A DNA stretch of 64,000 nt from Serinus canaria (Eukaryota; Chordata; Aves; Passeriformes; Fringillidae), in assembly GCF_022539315.1 (NCBI RefSeq), contig NC_066342.1, positions 11,963,402-12,027,401 of the forward strand, in the 5' to 3' direction. Below are positions 53,855 to 64,000 of the stretch, piece after piece. The translations under genes were made by a program, and so were the position numbers. A model generated the notes under the pieces. It made no database searches. It was given only the letters and a program-made list of their open reading frames with translations, and was not told the origin of the DNA. Position 1 is the stretch's first letter. Each line of letters opens with the position of its first letter.

Positions 53855-54240
53855 TGTCACCGACATGTTTTATGAAAAATCCTTTCCTTAGGATTTTTCC
53901 CTCCTGAGAAGCTGAGAGGCCTCAGGAACAAACTGTAAACAATTCTTATCTGCTGCTGTGGAATGCAACAGGGGAAATCTGTGATTGGCCTCATCTGGTT
54001 GTTTCCAATCAAGGGCCAATCACAGATCACCTGCCCAGACTGTCTTGGTCAGAGACAAGCCTTTGTTATTCATTCCTATTCTATTCTTAGCTTAGCCTTC
54101 CGATGAAATCCTTTCCTCTATTCTTTTAGTATAGTTTTAATATATTATCTATCATAAAATAATAAATCAAGCCTTCTGATACATGGAGTCAACTTTCTCA
54201 TCTCTTCCCTCATCCTGGGACCCTTGTGGACAATACCACA
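53855..54240 (+). repeat. Element B4 3' LTR
   Basis: 386 bp following the PPT; followed by GTGCTT. Confidence 0.93.
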
Positions 54241-54329
54241 GTGCTTGACCATCCCAAAATGGGGGGAGTCACTGTCAGAGCCTCCCCAGTTCCCAGCGTT
54301 TTCCATGGCCATGGTATGGCCGTTCTTGG

Positions 54330-54347
54330 CAGTCACCGAATACGCCA
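54330..54347 (-). other. Primer-binding site of provirus Z
   Basis: On the minus strand TGGCGTATTCGGTGACTG follows the LTR end TTGACA by four bases. The tRNA is not assigned. Confidence 0.5.
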
Positions 54348-54351
54348 AATC

Positions 54352-54582
54352 TGTCAACCGAATATATGCAGATAACACCAAGATGGCCACAATCCACAGC
54401 TGAAGTGTGAAGAACAGATTTATTCCATCATTTCACTGGCAAAACAGGGAAACATACACTGCTGAGCTTATATCATTTTAGCAGGGGCAAAAAGCACTTG
54501 GGCCATTCCTGGTTCACATATCAAAAACGTCTGGCACAGGTGTAATTCTTCACAAGGCTGTGTTTTACAATCTCTAAGCTTC
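54352..54582 (-). repeat. Provirus Z 5' LTR, right part of interrupted LTR
   Basis: On the minus strand it ends with GGTTGACA and has AATAAATCTG near 54420 as poly(A) signal. It is cut by LTR P at 54583, and a 26-bp remainder lies at 55491-55516. Confidence 0.65.
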
Positions 54583-55490
54583 TGTCTTGGTTTGAAAAGA
54601 CAGGTGTCTGCTTAAAGAAGGCAGGAGTCTCCCCTGAAATGGAAAATGTAAACCCCCTCCCTCCGATTTATTATAATTTTGAAATTAAAAGGGTCTCAGG
54701 CAAAGATATGGGAATAAGAATAACAGTTCTTTACTAGGAAAACTAAAATTACAAATGTAATAGTACAAACAACAAAAAAAACCCTACTGACAGTCAGAAT
54801 ACTACCTGACACCCTGTGGGTCAGGGTGTTGGTATCAGTCCAATTAAATGGTGGCTGCAGTCCTCCTGTAGTGACAGATGCAGTTCTGTTGAAGCAGTGA
54901 TCCTGTAGAAGGATGTAGTTTTCCTCTGAAGGTCTGGTGGTGATGTAGATGGGCCTGGTCTTCCTCGGAACACAGTGGAGAGGACAGCCGCTCTGCTGGG
55001 AATCCAGTGGAAAAAGGCTCCTTGTGGTCTTCCAATTCTCTGATTATATCCGGGTAGGAATGCTTGGTTCCTTCCTCTGGGCGGAGCTTCTCACAATGGG
55101 ATGATGTAATTTTTATCAGTCATGCAGTGATACTCAATGGCCCATTAACAGAAGCTATGTCCAGGAGGGAGGGTTGGTTGTGGAAGAGATAACGAAAACT
55201 GCCCAATTAACAGAAGATAACGGCCCCACCTCTAACAGATAGGAATAGAGTACCCCTATTTCCAACCTATACAGCTTATCTCCCTTTGCCCCTTGTCTGA
55301 CAGGCTTAGGCCAGTGAAGAATGCTTTTTAGGTCTTTTATAGTATTCTATCTTGTTCTACACAAATTCACTTCTCAGGACAGGCTAAAAACAACATGAAA
55401 TTCCCCAGACTGAATAACAATAGCACTCCCCAGCTGCAAGGTCATCCTGAGCAAAAACAATTCTAAAAACAACTCTTTCTCTGCACCAGT
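54583..55490 (-). repeat. LTR P in provirus Z LTR
   Basis: It starts TGTCTTGGTTTGAAAAGACA. It shares landmarks with the Q LTR at 61851 (ACCCTGTGGGTCAGGGTG, GGTAGGAATGCTTGGTTCCT, CTCACAATGGGATGATG). Flanking CTTC (54579-54582 and 55491-55494) may be the target duplication. Minus orientation is inferred from Q. Confidence 0.7.
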
Positions 55491-55516
55491 CTTCTGGCTT
55501 TAACCCTTTTTCCTCC

Positions 55517-55737
55517 AGAAAGGAAACATTTTTTCACTGAAAAGGTGGTCAGGCATTGGAATAGGCTGCCCAGGGAAGTAGGGGAGTCATCATCCCTGGA
55601 AGTGTTCAAAAGACATGTCAATGTGGCACTTGGGGATGGGGATGGGGATGTGGTTTAATGGTGAACATGGTGGTGCTGGGATAACAGTTGGACTTGATGA
55701 CCTTGGAGGTATTTTCCAACCTTAGTGACTATGAAAA
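55517..55737 (+). mobile_element. CR1-4, 3' terminus
   Basis: GGAAACATTTTTTCACTG through GGCTGCCCAGGGAAGTAG and GTTGGACTTGATGACCTTGG. It completes the copy begun at 45690. Confidence 0.9.
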
Positions 55738-55859
55738 TAATGGAAAACTGATAAAGAACTTGATTAATAGAGAATTCGAGGCTAGATATACAGTCAATTC
55801 CAAGAAACAGGGTCATGTGGAAAATAAGTCTGTTTATCAAAAGCTTATTTAATTCTTTG

Positions 55860-56552
55860 AAATTGTTTGGCTGATAAATGTAATATTTGAGTCAAGGGGT
55901 TAGCTGAAAACATATTTAGGATAATTGAAAATTGTAGATGATTCGAGGGGCCAGCTGGGAATACAATTGGTATAGTAGAAGATTGCATATATTAGTTAAG
56001 ATTTTAAAATTAGTTAAGAAGCTAAGTTAGTAGTATAGCTGGAAAGAATCAAGTACCTTAATTAAAGAGTAATAAATACAGTAGTAAAGAGAAGCTAGGA
56101 GTGACAGGGATAGATGTAGCAATTGTGAAGGAGCAGAGACCATAGAAATACCTTGCCTTAAGAATAATCAAACAGTTAGGAGATGCTTGGACCATGAACA
56201 GCAGATCAAAAAGTCCTGCCAAGTGGCCATGGGTGAAGAGATTGCTTTCTTCCTCCCATACACCCACTCCCTTATTTCAAAATCCCACCAACCCAATGAA
56301 GGGAGTACAATTGCACAGCCATAATGGATATTCAGCTGATTATAATATGAAGCGGGCAGGTAATGATTATATATTATGCATCCTTAGAAACCACTTGGAT
56401 ATGTAAAACCTTTTCTGTATAAATAGAGGGCAGGAGTCTGTGACTCCTTGCACATATGTTTGGAAATTATTCCACGTGTCCAACGCACTGCAATAAATAC
56501 CCTTATTGTCAACTTTAATTAGTTGAAGAGTCGTCTGTCTGTGCATCACAGT
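55860..56552 (+). repeat. Candidate LTR K
   Basis: TATAAATAG near 56420 and GCAATAAATACCC near 56492, then TGTGCATCACA: a plus-oriented LTR promoter/poly(A) layout. The left boundary is uncertain. Confidence 0.5.
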
Positions 56553-56630
56553 GAGCATATCACCAAATTAATTCAGAGAGTATGACAGAACAAACAGCAC
56601 ACACAATTAGCAGAGCATGCGCTACACATG

Positions 56631-57285
56631 TGTCCTGGTTTAAGGCAAATTTGGGAGAAAACCTCCAAAGGGGTTCCTCTAGAAAGCAAATTCAAGTGGC
56701 CCCTCCCCCAACTAGTTCAGGAAAAAAATTCCTTGGAGAAAAGTGGAAGAAACCTGTTTATTTAACAGGCAAAGCATTCACCAGCACAAAAAATGAACCA
56801 TATTAAACTATAAAACCTCTTGCCACTCTGAAGAGATGACAAACTCAGAAAGTCCCCTTTGTGGGCTGTAGCTTGGCTCACTCAGTCTGTTATCAGTCCT
56901 TACAGCGCTGGGAAATGCCATGGCCCAGGCCCAGCCTGGTGGGCCACAGGTGTGACCTGCCAGTGCTCTTCTGGGTTTTCAGTCCAGAGCAGGTTTGAAC
57001 AGTTCCAAGAAAAAGAAAAACCACAGTCCAGGGAACTTCCCTGCCTCAGCTACCTAAAAACTAACTAAAAGCAAAGGAAAGCTCTCTCCCACCATCTGTT
57101 CGTTCTGCAGACAACACAGTCCAGGAGTAGAATGCGGGGGAGCAAGTACAGTTTCTGATAACAAACTCCGCTCTTCTTCTCTTCCCCCCTTCATTCTTGA
57201 AACCAGTCTTAAAGGTGCAAAAGTTATTTCTGGGCTAAACAGGTGACTGGGGATACAAGCATCATAAAGTCACCCCATGTTAACA
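56631..57285 (-). repeat. I-family LTR I2
   Basis: It opens TGTCCTGGTTTAAGGCAAAT, the reverse of I1's 3' end, and closes near CCCATGTTAACA. It is diverged from I1, and the duplication is eroded (ACATG versus ACTTC). Confidence 0.7.
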
Positions 57286-57347
57286 ACTTCCAACATCCTC
57301 CCTGAAATGTGTTTGTAGCAAGATTCTGCAGGATCAGTATCAGGCTC

Positions 57348-57830
57348 TGAGACAGAGTAGAAATTTTCCAGGGTAGAAATCCATTTTGATTTAGGTGAAA
57401 TGTCCATCTTTAAGTTAAGTCTGTAGTTTGAAAACATAGCTTATTTAGTCTAACTGCCTGTTCTTACAAAGAGCCTAGGCTCAGAGAAACTGCTTCAGCG
57501 AAGGACAGAGATAAGGGAGGGGAGACAGAGGGAGACAGAGAGAGACAGAGACTGCTGAGGGGGCAGGTCAACCTGACTTAGGAATTCTTTCTGATAAAGA
57601 AGAACTAGCACCAAATGTCATACGAAATCTGTAAAATTGAATATGTATGAACATATTGTGAAATTGTATGCATATGTATTTGAGAGGGAGATAAAAAGGG
57701 ACTTGAAGTTCTTAGAGGTACGCATGCCTTTTAAAGAGAGTAATCTCTGCATGCATCCAGCGCTGCAATAAACATACCGACTTTACAACTTTCACAAAGT
57801 TGTGGAGTTTTTGATCTTTTCTGCAAAACA
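57348..57830 (+). repeat. E-family solo LTR E3
   Basis: 483 bp with perfect 4-bp duplication GCTC (57344-57347 and 57831-57834), AATAAA at 57767-57772. It has an expanded GGAGACAGAG repeat near 57525-57550. Confidence 0.92.
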
Positions 57831-57834
57831 GCTC

Positions 57835-58834
57835 AAATGTGTTGAACTGTCTCAGCAGTATGGAAATAAGTACAAAGTCACAGCAATTTAAAATATTTTG
57901 TGAAAAAGTTTAGACAAATGGAAAATAACAATGGGATTAAGGTGGTTGTACAGAGAAATTTCAGATCCTGGTCACCTGAAAATGCATCACCTTTTTCATA
58001 CAGCCAAAGTACCATGTGGAGCAAAGGCTGCAGTGGGAGCCTACAGAAGAGGACCTTTCTCCAGGTGCACACTGACTCTAAAGGATGATCAAGTCGGCCC
58101 AACATGAATTTCCAGACTGATGCTGAGACATGAGGGACTAATTCAGCCCATGTATGTTAGGAATGTTTATGGCTGAGGTTGTATGAAGGCTAAACGATAT
58201 CATTACCCTTCCTGTCTTCAACATTGTGAATGGCATCTATAGCAGAAGAGCTGGCTACCACAATGGAAATGGCAACCCTTTCAAGTAGAAATGTTGCTGA
58301 AGTCTTGCTTCTGTGTGCATATTAACACAATCTAAAATGCATTGGATCCTATTTCTAGAATCTTCACAAGTTTCACCCCAAATCTAAACACAGCAGCAAT
58401 CCCTAGTATACCCAAAGAAAAAATCTCTTGAGATAACCCCACTCCACATCCAAGACTTTCAATTGTTCCACTATAACTAGAGAGAATTCCTAATGCCCTG
58501 GAAATTCAACTGAAGCCTGGAAATCAAGCTTGATTTCTATGTACAGAACTTCCTTACAGAGTCTGAGTATGACTGGATTTGTTGTCTCTCTGAGGCTACT
58601 GGAGTACATTTTGGAAAAAGGTAGTGCTGTTGATGCAGGTGTCATGGATTAAAGCTGTAAGAACAGTTTGCAGAGAAGAGCAGTATTTTCATTAGACCAA
58701 GTGATGTAACCAGGGGCAAAAACGGGCACAAAGGAAATGTAAGCTTCAGACTAAATAGTGAAAAACTCCTCTGAACTTTAGCTCACTTGGACTAGTTGTC
58801 CAATGAGTCTGAGGGACAAGGATTGGTAGTCTGG
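57835..58834. other. Unassigned DNA
   Basis: About 1 kb without recognisable gene or repeat. Confidence 0.5.
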
Positions 58835-58839
58835 AAAGT

Positions 58840-60272
58840 TGTCGTGGTTTGATTAAGAGGAAGTGAGTTTTTGGGATGCTGTGGTCAAACCAATAGGTGC
58901 TCAGAATTTAATATTGGCACCTGGTTTGTCCACTGAGGGTATGGATACGCCTCTGAGAACACAGGGGGTTAAAAGCTGTGAACTCCCGGGGGAAACTCTC
59001 TTGGGTTCCGGTCGTGGAGGAGAGCAGGCCTCCCCTGCCCAGCCTGGAGCTGGGCAGGGGAGGGGATGCCATGTGGCCGGAGGAGGTCGGCTAGGCCTGG
59101 GACAGAAGGGAGGAGGCCCCTGCGAGATAGAAGGGTGGAAGAGCACTGCGAGGCTTTGGGCAGCCACCACCCCCAGAGTGAGAGAGAGGGAGAGAACCTG
59201 TGCCTGTGATAGCACAGCGGCTGGCTTGAAGAAGGGGGGTGCCCGGCAGGGCAGCCAGCCGTGGGAGTTCATGGACAGGCAGGGCTTGGGACTTTTAACC
59301 CTTTTCTTGTGGATGATGGAAACGTTGCAAATGCTGATCCTCCTGGAGTTGAATGAGGAGAGAGATGGAGATGGGATAGTAGGATAACAGGAAATGGGCA
59401 AGTGTAGTGCAAGTGGGTGCAGGTGAAAGAGGTTTGAGAGAGGCTCAGACGAATCCTAGGTGGGAGAAGATGATGGAGTGGCCTTTGGCTGGACTTTTCT
59501 TGTATAGCCATGGGCAGAACCACTTGTGTTCCTGTGACACAGAGACTGCATCTAGGGGGAGGCAATGGCTCAGAGCCAGGAGAGTGTAGTGATGTGAAGG
59601 AGTGCATGAACAGAGACGATGGGTGAGGAGGGTGGACGCCCTCCGTCTTCAGAGAAGAAGATGATCTCTGTTCAGGAGACCCCTCGGCCCCAGGGGGGGA
59701 AATTTGGGGGGGACAGGTGTCCCAAAAGGAGAGAGACTGTGCTCTTTTTGGAACTGGACAAAGCGTCCTTAAAAGGGAAAAACCCTAGAAGCAGCTCTGG
59801 TCCATGTGCAGTGGTGAGAGCACTGGACATGGAAGGAAGAGGTCACGATGGCAAATGTTCTCCGGGCGGTGCCTCATGTGACAGGGAAACACGAGAGGTT
59901 TCAACTGTTTCCTGGGGAAGTCTGTGGTACAAGAGGGACTCCTCCCTTCTCGATGAACTGAGAATTGATTATCTGAAGGGTGGTGATGGACTGAGCGTTA
60001 GTGATCTGAGGGGTGGTAACTGAATTGAAAATCCAAGGTTTTGTTTTACTGTGATGTGTTGGAAATCTGGTGGGGGAAGGAGGAGGATATTTGGGAGGTT
60101 TTCATCCTGTGTTCTGTGTGTTTCTCTTATAGTCCTGGGTTAATAAAGTTTCTTTTCCTTTCATTCTTAAGCTGGAGCCTGCTCTGCTCTGTTTCTGATC
60201 ACATCTCACAGTAGATACCAGGGAAGTATTTTCATGGGGGCACTGGCATTGTGCCAGGCTCAAACCATGACA
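58840..60272 (+). repeat. W-family solo LTR W3 (reference copy)
   Basis: 1433 bp from TGTCGTGGTTTGATT to CAAACCATGACA, perfect 5-bp duplication AAAGT (58835-58839 and 60273-60277), AATAAA at 60142-60147. Long ORFs (for example 58863-59387) are purine-rich LTR sequence without protein motifs. Confidence 0.94.
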
Positions 60273-60277
60273 AAAGT

Positions 60278-60658
60278 ATAAGAGAGCATTAGTGAGAGGA
60301 GGGAAGATATACTGCAGCCTGAACTCGTGAACAATAGATGGTTTTCATTTCTGTCTGTAACACAAAAGTAGAGCAGACTCCTGAACTGGGAACAGGGTGA
60401 TATTCTTTACACAAGTGGTTTCTCCCTGTTGAAATTTGTTTTCTAAATTAATTAACTTTACTAAATTTGTTTTCTCATTAATGCTTTTAAGTAACTTTTT
60501 AATTGATTGTTTTAGTTGGTCATGGGCGGTGTCCACTTTTGCCAGCAAGTGGCTGGGTTTCTTCTCACGGATTATGTTGTTGGTTTGTGTCCTAGGTGAC
60601 CCCCAAAAAAAGTGTATTCCATATTTTCTTTATATCAATCCACACAGTCTGTTTTGTC
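60278..60658. other. Unassigned DNA
   Basis: Nothing recognised. Confidence 0.5.
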
Positions 60659-61850
60659 TGTATTGGGTGTGGCCGAGCTGGAGTTAATTTTCCCTTAGCA
60701 GCCCTCACAGTGCCATGCTTTGCATTGGTAGCTGGAAAGGTACTGATAACACCAGTGTTTTGGCTACTGCTGAGCAGCGCTGCAACAGCATCCGTGCTGT
60801 CTCTCTGACATCCTCCCCTCCATTAAAGGTCTGGGGGTGGGAAACTGTGAGGCCCCTAACAAATTTCTGAAAGGGGTTTACAGAGGTTCCTGTACTCTGG
60901 GTTAGATGCATGGGAGAAATAGCAACCAGATATTCTCAAAAGGTCAAAATTACTTTACTGGCAAACTTAAGAAAATCAGGGAACTTGGACAAAAGATTTA
61001 GTACAACAGCCAATCAACATAAAACACCTCTCACAATATAAATTTGGTCCATTTAACTTAGCAAACTTTAAACCTGTTCAATCTTAAGTTGCCTAAAATG
61101 TTCAAAGACGATGTAATTAGAAGAAAAATAAAGAAAGAAAATATATAGAAAAACACATATAGCTACTAACTCTTGGGTTCCAGCTATGTTCAGATACAGA
61201 CTCCAAGAGGATGATATGGTTCAAACATGCATGCCTCATGCTCAGGCTTAAATACCTCTGGGCCTTCATGGGCCCTTCCTCCCAGGTGGGACTTCTGATC
61301 ATTTGGCCACTTAGGAGCTGGGTTAGGCAGAGTGGAGCCCTGCCTCTGGTGTGCCAATGATTGGCAGGCACTGCAGGGCTGGGATGCTCTAGGACTGGGT
61401 GCTACGGCACAGTTCACTGCCTTGCCTGGGCAAGGTCTGACTTGTCTCCTCCCTCACACACATTCATCCCAAAATGTCTCGAGACATTAAGTTTCCAGTC
61501 TCTGACAGCAAGATCCTGGGAGGGGACAAAACTAGGCTAGCTGACCCAAATTAATCAAATGATGTTCCATACCATATGATGTCAGTTCAGATATAAAAGC
61601 TAAGGGTGAGAGGAGGAATGGGGGCATTTGTTATTTTACAAGGTTTGTTTTCCAGAGCAACCACTCCTCATGCTGAAGCCCTGCTCCCCAAGAAGTGCCT
61701 GAACTTTGCTCGCTGATAGGAAGTAGAGGTTAATTTTTTCCCCCTTTGCTTATGCACATGCAAACTTTTGCTTTTCTATTTTTTGCTTTAGTAATGAAAG
61801 GAATGGGAGGGATGTGTCTTTACAAACAAATTGTGGGCCTGCTGGTAGAT
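60659..61850 (+). repeat. ERVL-like LTR Y, interrupted by T
   Basis: It opens TGTATTGGGTGTGG and GAGTTAATTTTCCCTTAG, includes GATAACACCAGTGTTTTGGC, and resumes at about 61510 with CAGCTGACCC-like and AATAAA-like sequence. It ends near 61850 where provirus Q begins. The right end is probably truncated. Confidence 0.65.
60846..61506 (-). repeat. Candidate LTR T nested in Y
   Basis: TGTGAGGCCCC to GTCTCTGACA, sitting between parts of Y. The flanks GAAAC and GCAAG are a poor duplication, and the palindrome TGTCTCGAGACA lies near its right end. Boundaries tentative. Confidence 0.45.
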
Positions 61851-62000
61851 TTTACTAGTTTGAAAGCAAACCAGTGAGAGATTATAAGTCAGATCTATAA
61901 TTTATTATGAAAATTAAAATAAAGACAATAGTACAGAAACACTGACTTAAACTGGCAGTCAGAATATGACCTGATACCCTGTTGGTCAGGGTGGTGGTAG

Positions 62001-62448
62001 TGATACCTAGATAGGCTACCTGGAACAGAGGCTAGACAGTGTTAAAGGGATAAAGTAGGTATTTATTAGAAAGGACTTCAAAGGATTCACCTTGGGTAGT
62101 ACAAGAGCCTGGCTGTGTCTCCACCCAAGATGGACCCAAGATGGATGACTGGTCATGAGTTTTTATACTTTTATAAGTTTTGGTTCATTTACATATTGGG
62201 GTTAATTATCCAATTACAGCTTCAGGTTATGAAGTCCTATTGTTCCAGACTGCTCTCCTCAATTTGCTGTTGTTTATACTTTTTGGGCCTGAAGCTGCAA
62301 TGGTGTCCTTGGTCCTCAGGCTGGAAAAGGATTGTTTTGTCTAACTAAACTGTGAAGAGAACTTGCTAACACTTTATATGAAATTCAGAGTTACATACTA
62401 ATACAGTACAGAATCTGGAAAATATGAAAGCTAAAACTTAAGACATCA
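62001..62448 (-). repeat. Solo LTR R nested in Q LTR
   Basis: 448 bp, TGATACCTAG to AAGACATCA, perfect 4-bp duplication GTAG (61997-62000 and 62449-62452). Antisense GTATTTATTAG supports minus orientation. Confidence 0.88.
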
Positions 62449-62520
62449 GTAGCAGTCCAATTAAATGGTGGCTACAGTCCTTATTGGAGTAATGAATGTG
62501 GTGCTATCTGTTGCAGTTAG

Positions 62521-62878
62521 TGTTTGTGTTACCCCAGTTTTCAGTTTCGTAATCCAGGTTCTCTGATAATGGTTGCTTCCAAATCCCTCCCTATGTTCCA
62601 AGTTGGTTTCTCCCTAAGTTCTATCCACCCCTGATGTATACCGCTCCCCTTTCTCCTCCCCTTTACTCTCATTGGAACTGGCTCTGTAAACCACTCCCCT
62701 TACTCCTCCCCTAAGGTTATCCCATTGGCTGGCTGTTTCTATCTGCCCACTGTTTTTGGCCTGTTTATAAACCCCTGGAGGGCTGGTCTGTCCCTCTTTT
62801 GCTCTGGATTAAAGAACTATTGGGAGATCAGGCGGAGAGCATCCTTCGACTCTTACTTTTCTCCCTGATGCTGGTACA
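62521..62878 (+). repeat. Solo LTR S nested in Q LTR
   Basis: 358 bp, TGTTTGTGTTACC to GATGCTGGTACA, flanked by GTTAG (62516-62520) and GTTAA (62879-62883). CCATTGGCTGG, TTTATAAACC and GGATTAAAGAAC appear in promoter/poly(A) order. Confidence 0.85.
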
Positions 62879-63533
62879 GTTAATCCCACTGTAGAGCCAC
62901 AGCTCTGAAGTTCAGCTCCTGGTGAATTCATCCTGGAGTTGTTCCATATACCTTGGCATGGCAGCTGGTGTTCTAAAAGAGCTAGCTAAAGACTCCAGTG
63001 GCTAGCATCAGCTGTCAAAGTGGTGATCCTGTAGAAAGATCTGGCTGTTCTTCAGTGGTGTTTGTCAAGCTCTTGGCCTCTGGGAATACAGTACATAAAG
63101 CTGCTATTGTGTTCCAAACTTCTGATTATATCCAGGTAGGAATGCTTGGTTCCTTCCCCTGGGTGGAGCATTTTACAATGGGATGATGCAATTTTATCTG
63201 TCATGCAGTGAGACTTGATGGCCCATTAGCAGAAGATATCCCCTGGAGGGACTTATCAGGGATGAGTCATGGAGCAGATAAAGAACACTGCCCTACCTGT
63301 TTTTAACAGTTTATGAAGATGGTGATCGAATAAGGGGTGGACAATGTCTTAGGTTACAATGTAAGATGTAACCAAAAGTATGCATTCTATCACCATCTAC
63401 ATCATACCCAAATCAATACCCTCTTAAACTCTACTTTTATATATATATCTATTCACAACGAAACCTTACACACATTTCTCACATAAAATTAGGTCTCCTT
63501 GTGGTACACAACAGGCTTCTCTGTCTTTCTGCA

Positions 63534-64000
63534 TTACCCACCAAGTGTAACCAGGTCCTTTGAGAAAAAATCAGTCCCTTGGATGTGTTTGCCTTTGCCT
63601 GAAGTGGGACTAATCCAAACGGTCTTTCCTAAAATACGTCTCGTGTGTACCACAGGAACTTTGCCTACATCCACTGTGTGCAAGGGTTTAAACTGGGTAG
63701 GACCAACTCGATTGATGGAGCCTAATGTGTTTACCATCCAGGTGGCCTTTGCTAAATTCAGTTCCCAATTTCTAAAGGTTGCCCCGCCAAGTGCCTTCAG
63801 GGTAATCTTAAGTAGTCCATTCCACTGTTCAACTTTCCTGGCTGCTGGGGCATGATAAGGGATATGATCAATCCATTCAATACCATGTTCTCTGGCCCAG
63901 GTGTTGATAAGGCTGTTCTTGAAATGCGTCCTGTTGTCCGACTCAATTGTCTCAACAGTGCCATGGCTCCACAGGACTTGCTTTTCCAAGCCCAAGATGG
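63534..64000 (-). pseudogene. pol: Provirus Q integrase, C-terminal part, runs off window
   Basis: The minus strand encodes integrase with catalytic Asp in ESDNRTHFKN, Glu in KVEQWNGLLK and the C-terminal region GKTVWISPTSGKGKH. The pattern resembles ERVL-type integrase. The N-terminal part lies beyond 64000. The visible frame is open for over 150 codons, so it may be fairly intact, but the rest of the gene cannot be judged. Confidence 0.8.

Larger units (their letters stand above)
50734..54240 (+). mobile_element. Element B4: full-length B-family element
   Basis: 3507 bp with perfect 6-bp duplication GTGCTT (50728-50733 and 54241-54246). LTRs of 386 bp (50734-51119 and 53855-54240) differ by about six bases. 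Contents parallel B1: PBS 51122-51139, PBS-like leader repeats, orphan ORF, second conserved frame, A41 tract (53388-53428), 19-bp tandem repeats and PPT AAAATAAAAAGGGTGAGA. No pol. Confidence 0.94.
48891..55516 (-). mobile_element. Provirus Z, decayed, host to I1, B3, B4 and P
   Basis: A reverse-oriented provirus in CR1-4. Its 5' LTR is at 54352-54582 plus 55491-55516, interrupted by P. A PBS lies at 54330-54347, a gag remnant runs from 50711 down to about 48960, and the other end is only a 60-bp LTR piece (48891-48950). Both LTR parts begin TGTSAACYGAATATATGCAG. Pol and env are absent. Flanking CR1 pieces continue in order across it. Confidence 0.7.
61851..63400 (-). repeat. Provirus Q 3' LTR (ERVL-like) with two nested LTRs
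   Basis: The left end, TTTACTAGTTTGAAAGC, aligns with LTR P. The body shares GGTAGGAATGCTTGGTTCCT and CATGCAGTGA with P. Own sequence is 61851-62000, 62453-62516 and 62884 onward. The right end, near 63400, is not sharply defined. Integrase of the same provirus follows on the minus strand. Confidence 0.7.

Noticed and set aside
58863..59387. 174-codon ORF in W3
   Set aside because: Inside a solo LTR with complete ends and duplication; reverse-strand ORFs occur over the same DNA.
1..64000. tRNA or rRNA genes
   Set aside because: No cloverleaf with A/B boxes or rRNA landmark noticed; the only tRNA-related sequences are primer-binding sites. A tRNAscan run would settle it.

Overview
The window is a retroelement cemetery with no recognisable host protein-coding gene, tRNA or rRNA. 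CR1 LINE fragments, betaretrovirus-like (ERVK), gamma-like and ERVL-like proviruses and many solo LTRs point to a bird, most likely a songbird. Nesting this dense suggests a low-recombination compartment such as the W chromosome or pericentromeric heterochromatin. The organism and compartment are inferences from repeat content only. Family letters (A, B, C, W and so on) are my own labels.

Layout, left to right. 1-11341: a W-family LTR tail interrupted by an 11-kb ERVK-like provirus A (304-11328, TSD TCAAAC), whose gag is split by a small LTR element B1 (2680-5962, TSD CAGGGA). 11342-18769: single-copy or unassigned DNA, a CR1 3' end, a W solo LTR and an E solo LTR. 18776-25733: ERVK-like provirus C (TSD TACTCA), with a B solo LTR in pol. 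26843-33978: one CR1 copy split by an LTR nest (J, E2, U) and a second insert carrying a (TTCC)n tract. 34037-35322: LTR L with two LTRs nested inside it. 35563-39265: a minus-strand CR1 split by LTR N, which itself carries LTR O. 40053-44567: minus-strand gamma-like provirus D. 45690-55737: a second CR1 copy split into five ordered pieces by LTRs W2, G and X and by minus-strand provirus Z; Z carries LTRs I1, B3 and P and the full element B4. 55860-61850: more LTRs (K, I2, E3, W3, Y/T). 61851-64000: the 3' LTR and integrase of a minus-strand ERVL-like provirus Q that runs off the window.

Proviruses A and C share a gag / dUTPase-protease / pol layout. The three genes are staggered in three frames, with in-phase candidate -1 slippery heptamers at both junctions: AAAAAAC and GATTTTT in A, GGGAAAA and GGATTTT in C. 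Both lack env except for a probable transmembrane tail in C, and both carry frameshifts and stops in gag and/or pol.

The least familiar element is family B (two full copies and two solo LTRs). It has 379-386 bp LTRs, 6-bp TSDs, no pol, and an orphan ORF of roughly 360 codons encoding an aromatic, helical N-terminal region followed by a Pro/Ala-rich tail that I do not recognise. A second conserved frame, a long internal oligo(A) tract and a length-variable tandem repeat follow. Its PBS resembles that of provirus C and its polypurine tract resembles that of provirus A, which suggests trans-mobilisation by ERVK-like helpers.
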